DNA from: Roseospira visakhapatnamensis
Lineage (GTDB): Bacteria > Pseudomonadota > Alphaproteobacteria > Rhodospirillales > Rhodospirillaceae
DNA length: 64,000 nucleotides
Assembly: GCF_014197915.1 (NCBI RefSeq)
Contig: NZ_JACIGK010000004.1
Coordinates: forward strand, 62,001 to 126,000
Direction: 5' to 3'
In this document: piece after piece, positions 53,550-62,667 of the stretch
Layout: the number at the start of each line of letters is the position of its first letter
How positions within the stretch are numbered: the first letter of the stretch is position 1
Translations under genes and position numbers: made by a program
The notes under the pieces: generated by a model
What the model was told of the DNA's origin: nothing
What the model saw: the letters and a program-made list of their open reading frames with translations, nothing else
Database searches by the model: none

Positions 53550-55631
53550 TTGGCTCAGAATGGACCAGGACGGCCGGAGGGCAGGACCAAGGGGGACAGC
53601 ACGCCCAAACCGGGTACCGAGGATCGCGGCGAGGGCCCGATCACCACCCTCAAGGACCGCTACGCGATCTTCTACGAGAACCCGCTCCCCACGCTCGACA
53701 CCAGCAACGCCGTCGCGTTCATCGCCGAGGACAAGCGTCAGCGCGGGCGATCGATGTTCGCGCTGGTGGTCACCGGCACCATTCCCGCCCGGCCACAGGT
53801 GATGAAGCAGCTTCGGAGCCTGCGCTCGCCCGGCCTGATGTCGATGCTGGAATGGGGGGTCGTGGAATGGCCGCCCGAGAGCGCGATGCGCCTGGCGCTG
53901 ATTTACGAGCGCCCCATGGGCGGGCGGGTGATGCGGTCCCTCGACGAGACCTTCCCGCCCCTGAGCGACCAGCAGACCGCCAAGATGATGCTGCGCCCCA
54001 TGGTGACGGCGCTGGGCGAGTTGAACAACTACGGCGTGACCCACCGCGCCATCCGGCCCACCAACCTGTTCTACGCCGACGCCGGCAATACCCGCATGGT
54101 GCTGGGCGACTGCGCCTCGACCATGCCGGCGCTGGACCAGCCGGCGGTGTTCGAGACCATCGAGATGAGCATGGCCACGCCCGAGGGGCGCGGCGCCGGA
54201 TCCTACGGCGACGATTACTACGCCATGGGCGTGACCCTGCTTTTCCTGATGATCGGGCGCAACCCGGTGGCCGGGGTCTCCGACGCCGAGTTGCTCAAGC
54301 GCAAGCTGAACCAGGGGTCCTACGCGACCCTGGTGGCCGACCAGCGCATCCCGCTGAACATGATCGAGGTGTTGAGGGGCCTGCTGGCGGACGACGCCGA
54401 CCAGCGCTGGGACTTCGACACCCTGGACCTGTGGTTCAATGGCCGGCGCATGACGCCGGTGCAGGCCCGCCCCGTGAACCGCGCCCAGCGTGCCTTCGTC
54501 TTCATGAACCAAGAGTTCCTGACCACCCGGCACCTGGCCCATGCCATGGCCACCAACTGGGACAAGGCCGCCCCCATGGTGCTGGACGGCAAGCTGGAAA
54601 TCTGGCTGCGCCGGGGCCTGGAGAACAACCAGCTCGCCGATCAGTTGACCATGGCCATTCGCACGGCCACGGCGATCGCCGACCGCACGAAGCGCGCGGT
54701 GCACGACGCGGCCCTGGCCAACGTGCTTATCGCCCTCGATCCGCAAGCCCCCATCCGCTACCGCGACTTCCGCGCCCATGTGGACGGCTTCGGGGTGGCG
54801 CTGTCGGTGCTGATGGCACGCGGCAGCGATACACGCGCGGTGGTCGAGGTCATCTTGCGCGAGGTTCCCAAGATGTGGGTGGGTGCCCGCGACCATTACT
54901 CGCCCGAGTACGCGCAGATGGACGGCATGTTCAAGGAACTGCGCGAGTTCCTCCAGGACGGCCGCAACCTGGGCGCCGGGATCGAGCGCTGCCTGTACGA
55001 GATGAACGAAAGCCAGGCCTGCCTGAGCCCGCTGCTGGCCCACGACGTGGTGCTGGACATCCGCGACGTGCTGCCGGCGCTGGACCGCATCGGCGCCCGG
55101 ATGGATGCCAAGACCAACCCGGTCGACCGCCATGTCGCGGCCTTCGTCGCCGCCCGCTTCCCCAAGGAGATCGGTCCCCAGCTCCTGGCGCTCAACGACT
55201 CCGACCCCAAGCGGTCCACCCTGGGCATGCTGAGCCTGCTCGCGGTCCTGCAATGGCGCCTGGGGCCGGACTCCCTGCACGGCCTGGCAAGCTGGGTGGG
55301 TGGCCTGATGGGGCCGATCATCAACAGCTATCAGAGTCGCGAGCGCCGCCGTCGCCTGGAACGCGAGGTCCCCCGGCTGGTGCGCAAGGGCAGCCTGCCC
55401 GAGCTGTACAACCTTGTGGACAACGCCGAGGAACGGCGCGCCGACTTCGACGAGTTCCAGCGCGCCCGCGCCGAATGGGCCATGGCCCAGCAGCAGATGC
55501 GCGCCCTGGAAATCGGCCGCGCGGGCGCCGACCAGAGCGCCGAGCGCAGCGGGCAGAAGATCGCCGCCACCGCCTCGGTGGGCGTGGCGGTGGTCACGGT
55601 CGGCTTCGTGCTGGTCAGCTACCTTTTCTAG
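53550..55631 (+). CDS. Membrane-anchored pseudokinase-like protein
   Basis: A 693-residue protein. Residues about 30-290 have a Ser/Thr kinase-like fold: the catalytic-loop equivalent reads THRAIRPTNLFY, so HRDxxxxN has lost its Asp, and the DFG position reads LGDCAS. YGDDYYAMGVTLLFLMIGRNP is the kinase F-helix region. No Gly-rich loop is clear. The long C-terminal half is helical, then a coiled segment and one C-terminal membrane helix (ATASVGVAVVTVGFVLVSYL). The start is probably TTG 53550 with AAGGG 9 nt upstream; no ATG fits. It should be a tail-anchored inactive kinase or scaffold. Function unknown. Confidence 0.75.
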   Translation: MAQNGPGRPEGRTKGDSTPKPGTEDRGEGPITTLKDRYAIFYENPLPTLDTSNAVAFIAEDKRQRGRSMFALVVTGTIPARPQVMKQLRSLRSPGLMSMLEWGVVEWPPESAMRLALIYERPMGGRVMRSLDETFPPLSDQQTAKMMLRPMVTALGELNNYGVTHRAIRPTNLFYADAGNTRMVLGDCASTMPALDQPAVFETIEMSMATPEGRGAGSYGDDYYAMGVTLLFLMIGRNPVAGVSDAELLKRKLNQGSYATLVADQRIPLNMIEVLRGLLADDADQRWDFDTLDLWFNGRRMTPVQARPVNRAQRAFVFMNQEFLTTRHLAHAMATNWDKAAPMVLDGKLEIWLRRGLENNQLADQLTMAIRTATAIADRTKRAVHDAALANVLIALDPQAPIRYRDFRAHVDGFGVALSVLMARGSDTRAVVEVILREVPKMWVGARDHYSPEYAQMDGMFKELREFLQDGRNLGAGIERCLYEMNESQACLSPLLAHDVVLDIRDVLPALDRIGARMDAKTNPVDRHVAAFVAARFPKEIGPQLLALNDSDPKRSTLGMLSLLAVLQWRLGPDSLHGLASWVGGLMGPIINSYQSRERRRRLEREVPRLVRKGSLPELYNLVDNAEERRADFDEFQRARAEWAMAQQQMRALEIGRAGADQSAERSGQKIAATASVGVAVVTVGFVLVSYLF

Positions 55632-55683
55632 CTCTTCTAGGCGACGTCCAGGTGGGGCGCCACGGCCCCGCCTGACCTCTCCG

Positions 55684-55956
55684 TCAGCCCGTGGAGGCGT
55701 TCGCCGTCGTCCCGCGCAAACGCTCCAGGATCGGCTGCTCGTAGTGCATCAGGGTGTCGTACCCACCGATCAGGTGACCATCCATGAGGATCTGGGGAAC
55801 AGTGCGGGCCTCGGGCAGGCGCTTCTTCATTTCGCCGAAGGCGGCGACGGTCGAGACATCGTGTTCCTCATAGGAGATATCATGCTCCTGAAACCAGGCC
55901 TTGGCCTTGGCGCAGAAGGTACAGGTGGTTTTGGTGTAGATCTCGACATGAACCAT
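55684..55956 (-). CDS. Glutaredoxin (CTFC)
   Basis: A 90-residue dithiol glutaredoxin: VEIYTKTTCTFCAKAKAWF with active-site CTFC, TVPQILMDG with the cis-Pro, and GGYDTL glutathione site. It reduces disulfides with glutathione. It faces the pseudokinase gene convergently and is a paralogue of the grxC gene about 660 bp away. Confidence 0.9.
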   Translation of the reverse strand: MVHVEIYTKTTCTFCAKAKAWFQEHDISYEEHDVSTVAAFGEMKKRLPEARTVPQILMDGHLIGGYDTLMHYEQPILERLRGTTANASTG

Positions 55957-56160
55957 CGGTGTTCCTCGTTCGGCTTAGGCTGGGGCGACGGCATGCGTCG
56001 CCTTGGTCATCGCCCATCATATTAGGGGACCGGCGCCCCGGTCTCAACCGAGCACGGGCCACGGCGACGCGAGGCCATCACGCGGGGAGTCGACAGCGCG
56101 CGCGCGTTGTCCCACGATCCCGGCCCACCGATCACCCAACGCGCGAGGACCCGTCCCCCG

Positions 56161-56514
56161 ATGATCCGTCATGTCGTCTTATTCAGCCTGAAACATCCGG
56201 ACAACCTGGAGCAGGCGCGCGAGGGCCTGCAACGCCTCGCCGACATTCCCGAGGCGCGCGACCTGGAGGTCGCCGTCAATCTGAAGACCGACCGGTTCGA
56301 CAATCAGGTTGATCTGATCGTGCACGCGATCTTCGATGACGCGGCGGCCCTGGACGCCTACAAGCACCATCCGATTTATCAGGACGCCATCGCCACCGTG
56401 CGCCCGTTGCGCGACATGCGGGTCGCGGCGGACTTCGTCAGCACGCTCGGCCCCCCCCCGTGCGGATGTCCGGGGGCCGGCGACCGCGGCCCGGTGCTCC
56501 CCCGTCCGGACTGA
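56161..56514 (+). CDS. Dabb (A/B-barrel, stress-responsive) family protein
   Basis: A 117-residue protein with the dimeric alpha-beta barrel pattern: MIRHVVLFSLKH, ADIPEARDLEVAVNLK, DLIVHAIFDDAAALDAYKHHPIYQ. The function of bacterial members is unknown. The last ~20 residues (after STLGPPPCGCPG) lie beyond the usual domain and follow a run of C bases at about 56452, so a frameshift at the run could have extended the end. Confidence 0.8.
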   Translation: MIRHVVLFSLKHPDNLEQAREGLQRLADIPEARDLEVAVNLKTDRFDNQVDLIVHAIFDDAAALDAYKHHPIYQDAIATVRPLRDMRVAADFVSTLGPPPCGCPGAGDRGPVLPRPD

Positions 56515-56616
56515 TCATCGCTTGACGCCGCCGCCCGTCCGGCCAACATCGATCGAACCCGTCGTCCTGTCCCGTCCCGCGCCGACGCCGCGACCATTGC
56601 CCCAGGGAGTCCCGCC

Positions 56617-56877
56617 ATGGCCAAGGTGGAGATCTACACCACCCCCATCTGCCCCTTCTGCCACCGCGCCAAGCAGCTTCTGCAACGCAAGGGTATCGGC
56701 TTCGTCGAACACAACGTGATGCTCGACCCGTCCCGGCGGGCGGAGATGAAGGCGCGCTCCAACGGCGGGCGCACCGTACCGCAGATCTTCGTCGACGATC
56801 GCCACGTGGGCGGCTGCGACGACCTGTACGCTCTGGATGCCCGGGGTGGCCTCGACCCGCTGTTGGCGGCATCGTGA
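56617..56877 (+). CDS. grxC: Glutaredoxin 3
   Basis: An 86-residue glutaredoxin: VEIYTTPICPFCHRAKQLLQ with CPFC active site, RTVPQIFVDDRHVGGCDDLY. It is the classical GrxC, reducing disulfides such as that of ribonucleotide reductase. The stop overlaps the amidase start as GTGA, an order widely kept in alphaproteobacteria. Confidence 0.93.
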   Translation: MAKVEIYTTPICPFCHRAKQLLQRKGIGFVEHNVMLDPSRRAEMKARSNGGRTVPQIFVDDRHVGGCDDLYALDARGGLDPLLAAS

Positions 56878-57755
56878 CCAGCGTCCCGGCCGTGACGGCA
56901 CCGACTCGCGCGCCCGTCACCGTCGCCTGCGCGCAACTGACCGCCGGCGACGACATGGACCTGAACATCGCCGCCGCCGGGGACGCGGTGCGCCGCGCGC
57001 GGGACGCGGGGGCGCGGCTGGTGCTGCTGCCCGAGAATGTGGCCATGATGACGCTGGGCCGGGATCGCGTGCTGGCCCGGGCGCGGCGCGAGGCCGACCA
57101 TCCGGCGCTGGCCGCCTTTCGCGACCTGGCCCGGGAATGCGGCATCTGGCTGCACGCCGGAACCCTGGGCATCCTGCGGGAGGATGGCCGCGCCGCGAAC
57201 CGGACCTACGTGCTGGACCCGGAGGGCGCCATCGCCGCGCGGTACGACAAGATCCACATGTTCGACGTGGACCTGAGCGAGACCGAGCGCTATCGCGAGT
57301 CGGAGACCTTCAGCCCCGGCGACCGGGCGGTCACCGTGGACCTGCCGTGGCTGCGCCTCGGCCTGTCGGTCTGCTACGACCTGCGCTTCGCCGCCCTGTA
57401 CCGCACCCTGGCCCAGGCCGGGGCCGACGCCCTGGCGGTGCCCGCCGCCTTCACCGTGCCCACCGGCCGCGCCCACTGGCATGTGCTGCTGCGCGCCCGG
57501 GCGATCGAGACCGGCAGCTACGTGCTGGCCCCCGCCCAAACCGGCGCCCATCCCCAGGACCGGCGCACCTATGGGCATGCCCTGATCATCGGCCCCTGGG
57601 GCGAGGTGCTGGCCGATGCCGGCGAGACTCCGGGCCTGATCACCGCCACGCTGGACCCGGCCGAGGTGGACGCGGCCCGCGCCAAGGTGCCGGCGTTGAT
57701 CCACGATCGGCCGTTCTCCCGGCCGTCGCCGGTGCCCGCGCCCCCATCGGCTTGA
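56874..57755 (+). CDS. Nitrilase-superfamily amidohydrolase (Nit1/Nit2-like)
   Basis: A 293-residue enzyme with the Glu-Lys-Cys triad: VLLPENVAMM, YDKIHMFDVDLSE and LSVCYDLRFAAL. The HMFD segment is typical of Nit1/NIT2, which remove deaminated glutathione or omega-amides. Being next to grxC and near gshB, deaminated glutathione is the likely substrate. The start is GTG overlapping the grxC stop. Confidence 0.88.
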   Translation: MTSVPAVTAPTRAPVTVACAQLTAGDDMDLNIAAAGDAVRRARDAGARLVLLPENVAMMTLGRDRVLARARREADHPALAAFRDLARECGIWLHAGTLGILREDGRAANRTYVLDPEGAIAARYDKIHMFDVDLSETERYRESETFSPGDRAVTVDLPWLRLGLSVCYDLRFAALYRTLAQAGADALAVPAAFTVPTGRAHWHVLLRARAIETGSYVLAPAQTGAHPQDRRTYGHALIIGPWGEVLADAGETPGLITATLDPAEVDAARAKVPALIHDRPFSRPSPVPAPPSA

Positions 57756-57809
57756 GCCCTGGCCCCCCCCCCGCCGCGCCTCCGTTGTCAAGGATCTCCA
57801 GACTCGCCC

Positions 57810-59279
57810 ATGATCCAGACACCGACAGGGACGATCCCCATGGACTCAGGCGGAGACTGGACAGCCGACCAGGTCGCCCAGGCCCAGGCCTGGGCACGCG
57901 CCGCGTGCTATCGGGCCGTACCCGGCTTGACGGCGGTGGCCCGGGGGACCCTGACCCTGGCCGTCCTCGGCGAGGATCCCCAGGCGCTGATGGTGCTGGC
58001 CCAGGTGGGGCGCCTGATCGGACGGCCTTACGGCGCCGCGCTGTCCGTGTGCCTGCCCGGGCGCGGGCCCGACGCGGCGCGGCGGCTGCTGGAGGCCATC
58101 CCCGGCCTGACCACCCTGTTCCAGCCCCTGCCCCGGCCCCGGCCCGAGACCGGGCGGCCGCTGCTGGTGTTCAACGCCGCTGGCGACGCCCCGTCGTCGG
58201 CGACCCTGGTGGAGGCCCCGGCCCGATGCCTGGCCGGCCAGCGCGCGGCGATCGTTCATCCGCCGCCCGGTCGCGGCGCCCCGCCCGACGAGGTCGCCCG
58301 GGCACTTCTGGCGGCCGGCCTGATCGGTGTACCGGTGGACGCGGCGCCGCGCGGCCGGCGGTCGGACGATCTGGTGCTGCTGGACCGCCTGGCCGCCACC
58401 ATCCATGGCTTCTACCTGGAAAACGCCTGGACCCGCGGCGAGGGACGGGGCAGTTCCCCGGCTCTTGAACCCTGGGAGCGCCTGCCCGAAACCTATCGCC
58501 ACGCCAACCGCGCCCAGGCCGACCACCTGTTCCTGAAGCTGGACGCGGCCGGCCTGATCGCCGTGCCCACCCCGCGTTTTCGGGACGACGACGCGGTGGC
58601 CGCGCCGGCCTGGAGCCATCCGGCACGGGTGGAGCATCTGGCCGAACTGGAACACGACCGCTGGGCCAGCGACCGGTTGCTGGACGGCTGGGTCCATGGC
58701 CCCAGGCGCGACAACGCGCGCAAGGTTCATCCCGATCTCCTGCCCTACGAGGCGCTGAGCGAGGACGTGAAGGAGAAGGACCGCGTGGCCGTCCTGACCG
58801 TGCCGCTGATGCTGCGCCTAGCCGGACTGGCCTACCGGCCCATTCGCGCGGTGGCCCTGCGCGGCGCCTGGCCGTGGGGCGACGCGCCCCCCGGTCGGAT
58901 GCACCAGCGGCGACTGCGGCGCTCGGCCGGGGCGGCCGCCGCCGAACGCGCGCCCCTGGTGCTGGAGTACGCGGCCCCGGCCGGCGATCCCGGCGCCTGC
59001 GCCGCCGCCCTGAGCCTGGCCCGGGACGGAGTCCCGGTCGCCCTGGACGCGTCCGGGCATGCGGCGCCGGCCGATCCCGCGCACCAGACTCTGCTGGCGG
59101 CGCTCATCCCGCTGTGCCGGCGGGTGATGCTGACGGAGGCCGCGACCGATACCGACCTGACGGCCCGCTGGCGACGCCGGGCCGGCCTGATCGTGGAGCG
59201 CGCGGCAGGCCCGTCGCCGGCGGCGACGCCAGCCCCGCCACCAGCCCCGACGCCGACCCCAGCCATGGACGGGACCTGA
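57810..59279 (+). CDS. RyR-domain protein, first gene of an MCE transporter operon
   Basis: A 489-residue cytoplasmic protein. Residues about 222-335 contain a RyR domain: LPETYRHANRAQADHLFLKL, LAELEHDRWASDRLLDGWVH, RDNARKVHPDLLPYEALSED and KEKDRV. The first ~200 residues look like a degenerate Rossmann/TrkA-N-type region (ALMVLAQVGRLIGRPYGAALS...). The last ~130 residues include another alpha/beta stretch and a Pro-rich tail. Prokaryotic RyR domains are thought to bind nucleotide-derived signals. The stop overlaps the permease start (TGATG), so it is part of the transporter operon. Function inferred as regulator or sensor. Confidence 0.75.
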   Translation: MIQTPTGTIPMDSGGDWTADQVAQAQAWARAACYRAVPGLTAVARGTLTLAVLGEDPQALMVLAQVGRLIGRPYGAALSVCLPGRGPDAARRLLEAIPGLTTLFQPLPRPRPETGRPLLVFNAAGDAPSSATLVEAPARCLAGQRAAIVHPPPGRGAPPDEVARALLAAGLIGVPVDAAPRGRRSDDLVLLDRLAATIHGFYLENAWTRGEGRGSSPALEPWERLPETYRHANRAQADHLFLKLDAAGLIAVPTPRFRDDDAVAAPAWSHPARVEHLAELEHDRWASDRLLDGWVHGPRRDNARKVHPDLLPYEALSEDVKEKDRVAVLTVPLMLRLAGLAYRPIRAVALRGAWPWGDAPPGRMHQRRLRRSAGAAAAERAPLVLEYAAPAGDPGACAAALSLARDGVPVALDASGHAAPADPAHQTLLAALIPLCRRVMLTEAATDTDLTARWRRRAGLIVERAAGPSPAATPAPPPAPTPTPAMDGT

Positions 59280-60139
59280 TGGCGACCGTCGAACGATCCT
59301 CGCGCGGGGCCGCCGCGCTGGGCGCCATCACCGAGCGGACCGGCGCGCTGCTGCTGCTTCCCCTGGAGGTGCTGGGGATGACCGCGCGGCTGCTGGCCGG
59401 CATGGCCCACCTGCTGGTCACCGCGCCCATTCCCGGCGGCAACCGCTACTTCCGCCGCCGCCTGCTGGCGCGCGATCTGTGGGCCATGATCTTCGGGCCG
59501 GTGCCGATCATCCTGCCGCTGGCGCTGATTCTCGGCACGGGCCTCGCCCTGGGCCTGGCGATGCTCACCGGCGGTATCCTGACCCTGCACGGCAGCGCCG
59601 GCATCATCGCCCTGGTGGCCATCCAGCAGGTGGCGCCGTTCCTGGCCAGCGGCTTGCTGGCGGCGCGCGGCGCCCTGCCGCTGGCGGTGGATCTGGCGGA
59701 CATGGCGCGCCGCCGGCAGATCGAGTCCCTCGACCTGCTGGGCGTGGACGTGGTGATGATGATCACGACGCCGCGCTGCCTGGCGCTGGTGGTGGCCGCC
59801 TGCGCTCATGCCGCGCTGGCGATGGTGGTCAGCGCCGTATCGGCGGCGCTGGCGCTGACCGTGATGCTGGACCTGCCGCGCTCGGTGTGGAGCGCCGCCT
59901 TCCAGTGGGTGGTCGAGCCGGGCATGGTGGGTTCGGTGGCCGCCCAGATGGCGGTGACCTCCACCATGGCGGTGGCCGTGGGGGTGGTGGACGGCCTGGA
60001 CCCGCGCCATCGCGACCGTCTGGCGCTGTCCGGCGTGGCGCGCTCTGTGATGCTCAAGGCCGCCGTGACCGTGGTGATCATCAACATGGCCTTCACCTTG
60101 TGGCGCATCGGCGACCTGCCCGTCCTGGTGCTGCGATGA
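59279..60139 (+). CDS. MlaE/YrbE-type ABC permease
   Basis: A 286-residue membrane protein of the MlaE family, five or six helices: IIFG-like start (DLWAMIFGPVPIILPLALIL), QQVAPFLASGLLAARG, and the MlaE loop RRRQIESLDLLGVDVVMMIT with the EALxxLGxD pattern in altered form (ESLDLLGVD). It should pair with the ATPase that follows and the MCE protein to move lipids between membranes. ATGA overlap with the ATPase gene. Confidence 0.87.
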   Translation: MATVERSSRGAAALGAITERTGALLLLPLEVLGMTARLLAGMAHLLVTAPIPGGNRYFRRRLLARDLWAMIFGPVPIILPLALILGTGLALGLAMLTGGILTLHGSAGIIALVAIQQVAPFLASGLLAARGALPLAVDLADMARRRQIESLDLLGVDVVMMITTPRCLALVVAACAHAALAMVVSAVSAALALTVMLDLPRSVWSAAFQWVVEPGMVGSVAAQMAVTSTMAVAVGVVDGLDPRHRDRLALSGVARSVMLKAAVTVVIINMAFTLWRIGDLPVLVLR

Positions 60140-60867
60140 CCGGCGACGACGCCACGGCGGCGCTGCCGGTGCGCCTGCGCGGGGTGGTCGCCCTGGACGG
60201 CGCCGGACGGCGCATTCTGGACGGGATCGACGCCAGCCTGCCGGCGCGGGGGCTGCTGCTGGTCACGGGATCGGGCGGCGCCGGCAAGAGCGCCTTGTTG
60301 CAGGCCCTGGCCGCCGTGCTGCCGTTGCGCTCCGGCGACATTGCCATCGGCGACTGGACACCGGCGCAGGCGGTGCGCCGCCAGGCGATCGCCGCCGTGT
60401 TCCAGCATGACGCCCTGCTGCCGGGCTTCACGGTGTTCGAGAACGTGCTGCTGCCGCTGCTCCAGGGCCTGCGCCTGCCACGCCGCTCGGCCGTGCTGCG
60501 CGCCCAGGTGCTGCTGGCCCAGTTCGGCCTGATCGACGAGATGCACCGGCCGCCGCGCCGCCTGTCCGACGGCCAGCACCGGCGCGCCCTGGTGGCCCGG
60601 GCCATGGCGGTCCAGCCCGCGGTGCTGCTGCTCGACGACGTGCTGGCGGCCCTGGACGATCCGGGCCGGGCGCTCATGCGCCGCCTGCTGGCGCCGCCGG
60701 GCGGGCGGCTGGCGACGGTGGTGGCCACCGCCACCCGCGCCGAGGACCTGCTGGACCTGGCCGATGGTCACCTGGTGCTGGAAAGGGGTGTGCCGGTCCG
60801 GACCACGCCTGCTATAGAAGGCCGGAGGAACCACCCGCCGGTCGACTCCGGCGGACGGGACGGATGA
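60136..60867 (+). CDS. MlaF-like ABC ATPase with altered catalytic motifs
   Basis: A 243-residue ATPase. Walker A GSGGAGKSALL is intact and the Q-loop is AVFQHDALLPGFT. The signature reads LSDGQ rather than LSGGQ. Walker B reads LLLDDV, so the catalytic Glu is Asp, and the H-loop region VATATRAED has no histidine. Binding of ATP is likely but hydrolysis may be slow. It overlaps the permease and MCE genes by 4 bp each. Confidence 0.85.
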   Translation: MTGDDATAALPVRLRGVVALDGAGRRILDGIDASLPARGLLLVTGSGGAGKSALLQALAAVLPLRSGDIAIGDWTPAQAVRRQAIAAVFQHDALLPGFTVFENVLLPLLQGLRLPRRSAVLRAQVLLAQFGLIDEMHRPPRRLSDGQHRRALVARAMAVQPAVLLLDDVLAALDDPGRALMRRLLAPPGGRLATVVATATRAEDLLDLADGHLVLERGVPVRTTPAIEGRRNHPPVDSGGRDG

Positions 60868-61994
60868 GGATGCGCGACAGCCAGCTTGTCATCCAGAACC
60901 GGCTGGTCGGCGGCCTGACCCTGGTGGTGGGTCTGCTGGTCGCCGTGGCGTCCATGCTGGCCTGGCCGGTGCTCGTGGACGACGACGGCGCCCTGCTGCA
61001 TACCCTGGCCACCGACGTGGACGGCGTGCAGACCGGCTCCATCGTGGTGCTGAACGGCCACGAGATCGGGCAGGTGACGGACGTGACCGTCGCCGCCGAA
61101 GACGTCGGCGCGGACGAGGCGGAGACCGAGGCCCCGGTGCTGGACGCCGCGCGGCCGATGTTTCGCGTGGGGTTCTCGGTCAACGATGGCGTCGTGCTGC
61201 CGGCGGACACCACCCGCCTGCGGGTGGCGCGCCCCAATCCGGTCAGCCTGGCGCGTCTGGTCGTGGTGCAGGTGGACGCCGCCGCGCCCCCCCCCGCCGG
61301 TCCGGCGTCCGCCACCGCCCCCATCGCCGACGTGGACGACGCCTGTGCCACCGCCCTGGGCGCGGTGCGCGCGGCGCCGCCCCCCCCCGCCTGCCCGCCA
61401 CCCGCCGGCGCCACCTTCACCGCCGGAGACTGTGTCCCCATGGCGGACACCGGGGACCTGCCGCCGGACGGCCTGGATGGCCTGATCCTTCAAGCCAATG
61501 CCCTGTTGTGCGAGACGCGGGCGACGCGGGCGCGCATCGACGAGACCCTGGCGACGGTGGACGAAACCCTGCTGGTGTTCCGGCAGGCCGGCGTGGACCT
61601 GGCGACGATCATCGCCAGCGCCCGCCCCGCGCTCGACCAGGCCCTGCCGGCCTACGCGGCCCTGCCGGATCGCCTGGACCGCAGCCTGGACGACCTGGAC
61701 GCCGCCATCGACGCCATGGAGGGCGCGGTCGCCGAGGACATTCCGGAGCGCCTGGACCGCTTCCGCCGGGACATCGTCGGCCGCGCCGACCGCCTGCTGG
61801 ACCCCGCGACCGTGGCGGCCTTCACCCGCGCGGTGCGGGACCTGGAGGTTCTGGTCGCGGAAAGCAGCCGCCAGAGCTTCCAGGTCATGCAGAACCTCGC
61901 CGCCGCCAGCCGCAACCTGAACGAGATCGCCCGGGAGCTGAACCGCGACCCGGCCGGTTTCCTGTTCCGCGACCGGGGAGGATCGGACCGGTGA
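60864..61994 (+). CDS. MCE/MlaD-like periplasmic lipid-binding protein
   Basis: A 376-residue protein. N-terminal anchor helix (RLVGGLTLVVGLLVAVASML), then one MCE domain with VDGVQTGSIVVLNGHEIGQV; a Pro/Ala-rich insert (about residues 135-190, two poly-C runs in the DNA) interrupts the usual path. The C-terminal half is a long coiled helix (RATRARIDETLATVDETLLV, DRLDRSLDDLDAAIDAME). It should form the hexameric MCE ring or needle for lipid transfer. GTGA/ATGA overlaps on both sides. Confidence 0.85.
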   Translation: MRMRDSQLVIQNRLVGGLTLVVGLLVAVASMLAWPVLVDDDGALLHTLATDVDGVQTGSIVVLNGHEIGQVTDVTVAAEDVGADEAETEAPVLDAARPMFRVGFSVNDGVVLPADTTRLRVARPNPVSLARLVVVQVDAAAPPPAGPASATAPIADVDDACATALGAVRAAPPPPACPPPAGATFTAGDCVPMADTGDLPPDGLDGLILQANALLCETRATRARIDETLATVDETLLVFRQAGVDLATIIASARPALDQALPAYAALPDRLDRSLDDLDAAIDAMEGAVAEDIPERLDRFRRDIVGRADRLLDPATVAAFTRAVRDLEVLVAESSRQSFQVMQNLAAASRNLNEIARELNRDPAGFLFRDRGGSDR

Positions 61995-62611
61995 CGGCGC
62001 GCCTCTCTCATCGGGTCCGAGGACCCTTGCTCGGACTGGCCTTGCTGGGATCCCTGGGGGTCGCCGGCTGCGCGCTCCAGGCCACCCCGGAGGAGGTGGT
62101 CTACCGCCTGGAGGCCACGCCGTCCCGGCCCGCCACGCCGCCGCACGGCCAGGTCGAGGTGCTGACCCCGCGTGTCGCCGGGTCCCTGGCCGGGTCGCTG
62201 GGCCTCAGGGTGGTCTATCTGGGCGAGGTCATCCGGGTCGATGAGGCGTCCGGCGGACGCTGGGAGGATCCGCCCGCCGAAACCATGGAGCGGGTCTTGC
62301 GCACCGCGTTCCTGCCGCGCCCGGAGGCGGACACCGAGGGACCGCGCTGGCGCCTGCAGTGGAGCCTGGATCAGGTGGAGGCCGTGGTCCCGGCCGGCGC
62401 CGCCGATCCGGTGGAGGCACGGGTGCTGCTGACGTGGACGCTGCGGCGGGACCGGGATCGCGAGGACCATGCCGCCGGCGTGGTGCTGGAACAGGCGCCG
62501 GTGCCGGCCGGGGCGGCGCCGGCCGACCTGGTGCTCGCCTTCAACCAGGCGGTCACCCGGGCGCTGGAGCGGCTGGTGATGGCGGTGGCGCAGGCCACGC
62601 GGACACCGTGA
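61991..62611 (+). CDS. ABC-type transport auxiliary lipoprotein (PqiC/LetC-type)
   Basis: A 206-residue lipoprotein with lipobox GVAGC and the PqiC-like layout: VYRLEATPSRPATPPHGQVEVLTPRVA, ...VIRVDEASGGRWEDPPAETMERVL. PqiC-type lipoproteins sit at the outer membrane at the end of MCE transport systems. Start is GTG overlapping the MCE stop (GTGA). The combination permease-ATPase-MCE-lipoprotein is a complete MCE ABC system. Confidence 0.83.
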   Translation: MTARLSHRVRGPLLGLALLGSLGVAGCALQATPEEVVYRLEATPSRPATPPHGQVEVLTPRVAGSLAGSLGLRVVYLGEVIRVDEASGGRWEDPPAETMERVLRTAFLPRPEADTEGPRWRLQWSLDQVEAVVPAGAADPVEARVLLTWTLRRDRDREDHAAGVVLEQAPVPAGAAPADLVLAFNQAVTRALERLVMAVAQATRTP

Positions 62612-62667
62612 CCGGAGGCGCATGACGGCACGGCGCGGGACGGTCGGGAGGGGGGGGGACCAGACAG

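Noticed and set aside
53390-55675. 761-codon plus-strand frame overlapping the pseudokinase in another frame
   Set aside because: Arg/Gly/Pro-rich shadow; the kinase-like frame has proper helices and a membrane anchor.
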